A stretch of DNA of 64,000 nucleotides from Paraspadella gotoi (lineage: Eukaryota > Chaetognatha). This document shows positions 62,719 through 64,000 of the stretch, piece after piece (the stretch's first letter is position 1; every line of letters starts with the position of its first letter). The position numbers were made by a program, and so were the translations under genes. The notes beneath the pieces were generated by a model. It saw only the letters and a list, made by a program, of their open reading frames with translations, was not told the DNA's origin and ran no database searches. The stretch spans positions 801,721-865,720 of the forward strand of contig JBJCIZ010000239.1 in NCBI GenBank assembly GCA_051294375.1. Direction: 5' to 3'.

Positions 62719-63896
62719 GTGAGGTGTCTACGCAGCACAAAACAAGGGGAAGACGGGGATAGGGCTGAGACCGATCCGAAGAGAACGAAGGGTGACGGAG
62801 TCAAGGAAGGGAGAACGGCAATCGAGGAGGAGAAGAGAGCACGCACGAGATGGGCGTAGAGAGCACATCTGTTTCCTTATCGTGCAATTTTACGCGCTTT
62901 GAGCACAAAATATAATTATTATTCACTCGTAGTAGATGCGCTTAAAAGTAATCATCCTGGATATCGCTCACTCTTGTTTGCGCTCTTATGTCTGCATCTA
63001 TGTCAGTTCACTTGAGAGAGGAAATATAGCTTAATATAGCGCCAACTCCGCCGCGTGCTGTTTCGACGTACTGGTTCTTAAGTCGAGAGTCGAAAGCAGT
63101 GAGTTTAGCGGTTGCTACGAGTGTCTTGAGTAGCAGAGACGTGCGCGTCACCGTCGGCTATATATGACGATAATCTCTTGAAACAGTTTTATGCCTAATG
63201 CTGGTAAAAAATTTCGAAAAACGCCCGAGGGCCCCACGCCACCCTCCACTTCGCGTCGCTAAGGTGACCGTCACACAAATATTTATCGAGGTGACCCGTG
63301 GTGAATGATTCAGGGTTGGAAGTGAGTTAAAGGATTGTGAAAGATTGGGTTGAAGATGTGAATGAACGAAAATAACGGTGACTCGTGTGAAAGGAAATTA
63401 AGAAATGTGATTAAAACTAAGAAAGAGTTGATTCACATGTAGCAGTACCAATATAAGTACGGCTACTTAAAAGAAAATACGAAAATAGTTGAATTAAGTT
63501 TAATTTTGTGATTCATATATTTAAAAATTCAATCATTGAAAAGTGATTCATTGACAAAAAATTATCTTTTAGCGGACCCATAATTTTTTAATTAACCGTT
63601 GAAAAAAAATATTCTGGCGGTAATTCTACTAAATTAGCTTAGAAAGAAAAAAAAAGAAAATAAATTTAAGCGGTTGGACAGTAACAAGCGGTTTTAACAG
63701 TCTAGATTTTAATTTACGATTTTGGTAATAAAAATTAATAGAAACTGACCCGAAGAACAGAAAAAAAAAACAAACAAACAACGAGAACGTGCTAATTAGT
63801 AAAGAGAGAATAAAAGCTTAGCAGCCAAGAATACTGTTGATAATTGAACAAGAAACAAGCTTTGATTGTAAGGAAAAAGTGAGAGAGAGAGAGACG

Positions 63897-63936
<40 letters not shown>

Positions 63937-64000
63937 GAGAGAGAGAGAGAAGAGAGAGAGTAGAGAAGAGAGGAGAAAAAGTTAGAGAAGAAGAGAGAGA
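62719..64000. other. Downstream sequence, no exon identified
   Basis: GC-rich to about 63300, then AT-rich, ending in (GA)n arrays at 63879-64000. A TATATATGA near 63164 could be a core promoter element but has nothing else to support it. Confidence 0.4.

Noticed and set aside
63159-63172. TATA box promoter
   Set aside because: A lone TATATATGA without a start site or downstream exon is not enough.

Overview
The window looks like an invertebrate animal nuclear genome. Genes are split by short introns with GT/AG borders, two recognisable genes belong to metazoan-typical families (SLC16 monocarboxylate transporter; FAAH2-like amidase), coding exons are GC-rich islands in AT-rich sequence, and the rest is simple repeats ((GA/CT)n, (CGA/GTC)n), small non-autonomous elements and N gaps. 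The phylum cannot be fixed from sequence alone. No rRNA, tRNA or CRISPR was found.

Layout: (1) 1-3088, minus strand: three exons of an SLC16/MCT-like transporter whose TM4 exon is broken up by a GTC/CGA triplet array and about four tandem exon-intron copies. (2) 3.5-8.6 kb: palindrome P1, centred near 6.0 kb on a purine/pyrimidine mirror. (3) 9.26-28.2 kb: palindrome P2, centred near 14.8 kb; its right arm is duplicated and split by 5.6 kb of unique sequence carrying a small candidate membrane-protein gene and a decayed integrase-like fragment. (4) 28.3-38.0 kb: two head-to-tail FAAH2-like amidase genes with the same exon phases, 373 bp apart. (5) 38.4-39.24 kb: convergent minus-strand terminal exons with a WH2-like tail, sharing a symmetrical poly(A) motif region with the second amidase. 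(6) 39.3-41.5 kb: a polypyrimidine tract and telomere-like repeats. (7) 41.6-57.5 kb: a duplicated block A plus palindrome P3 in the order A-B-b'-A-B', with a cysteine-string C-terminal exon inside A. (8) 58.96-59.72 kb: three terminal exons of an unrecognised minus-strand gene with a Ser-rich tail. (9) 62.3-64 kb: a GC-rich stretch with a possible plus-strand first exon.

The two amidases should hydrolyse lipid amides by the Ser-cisSer-Lys mechanism. As assembled, the first has a one-base shift in an A run and no identified first exon; the second has an in-frame stop and a scrambled nucleophile region. Many duplicated segments differ mainly by indels, so part of the palindromic layout and some frame breaks may come from unpolished long-read gap filling or joined haplotypes rather than biology. 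That question governs how the window should be read.
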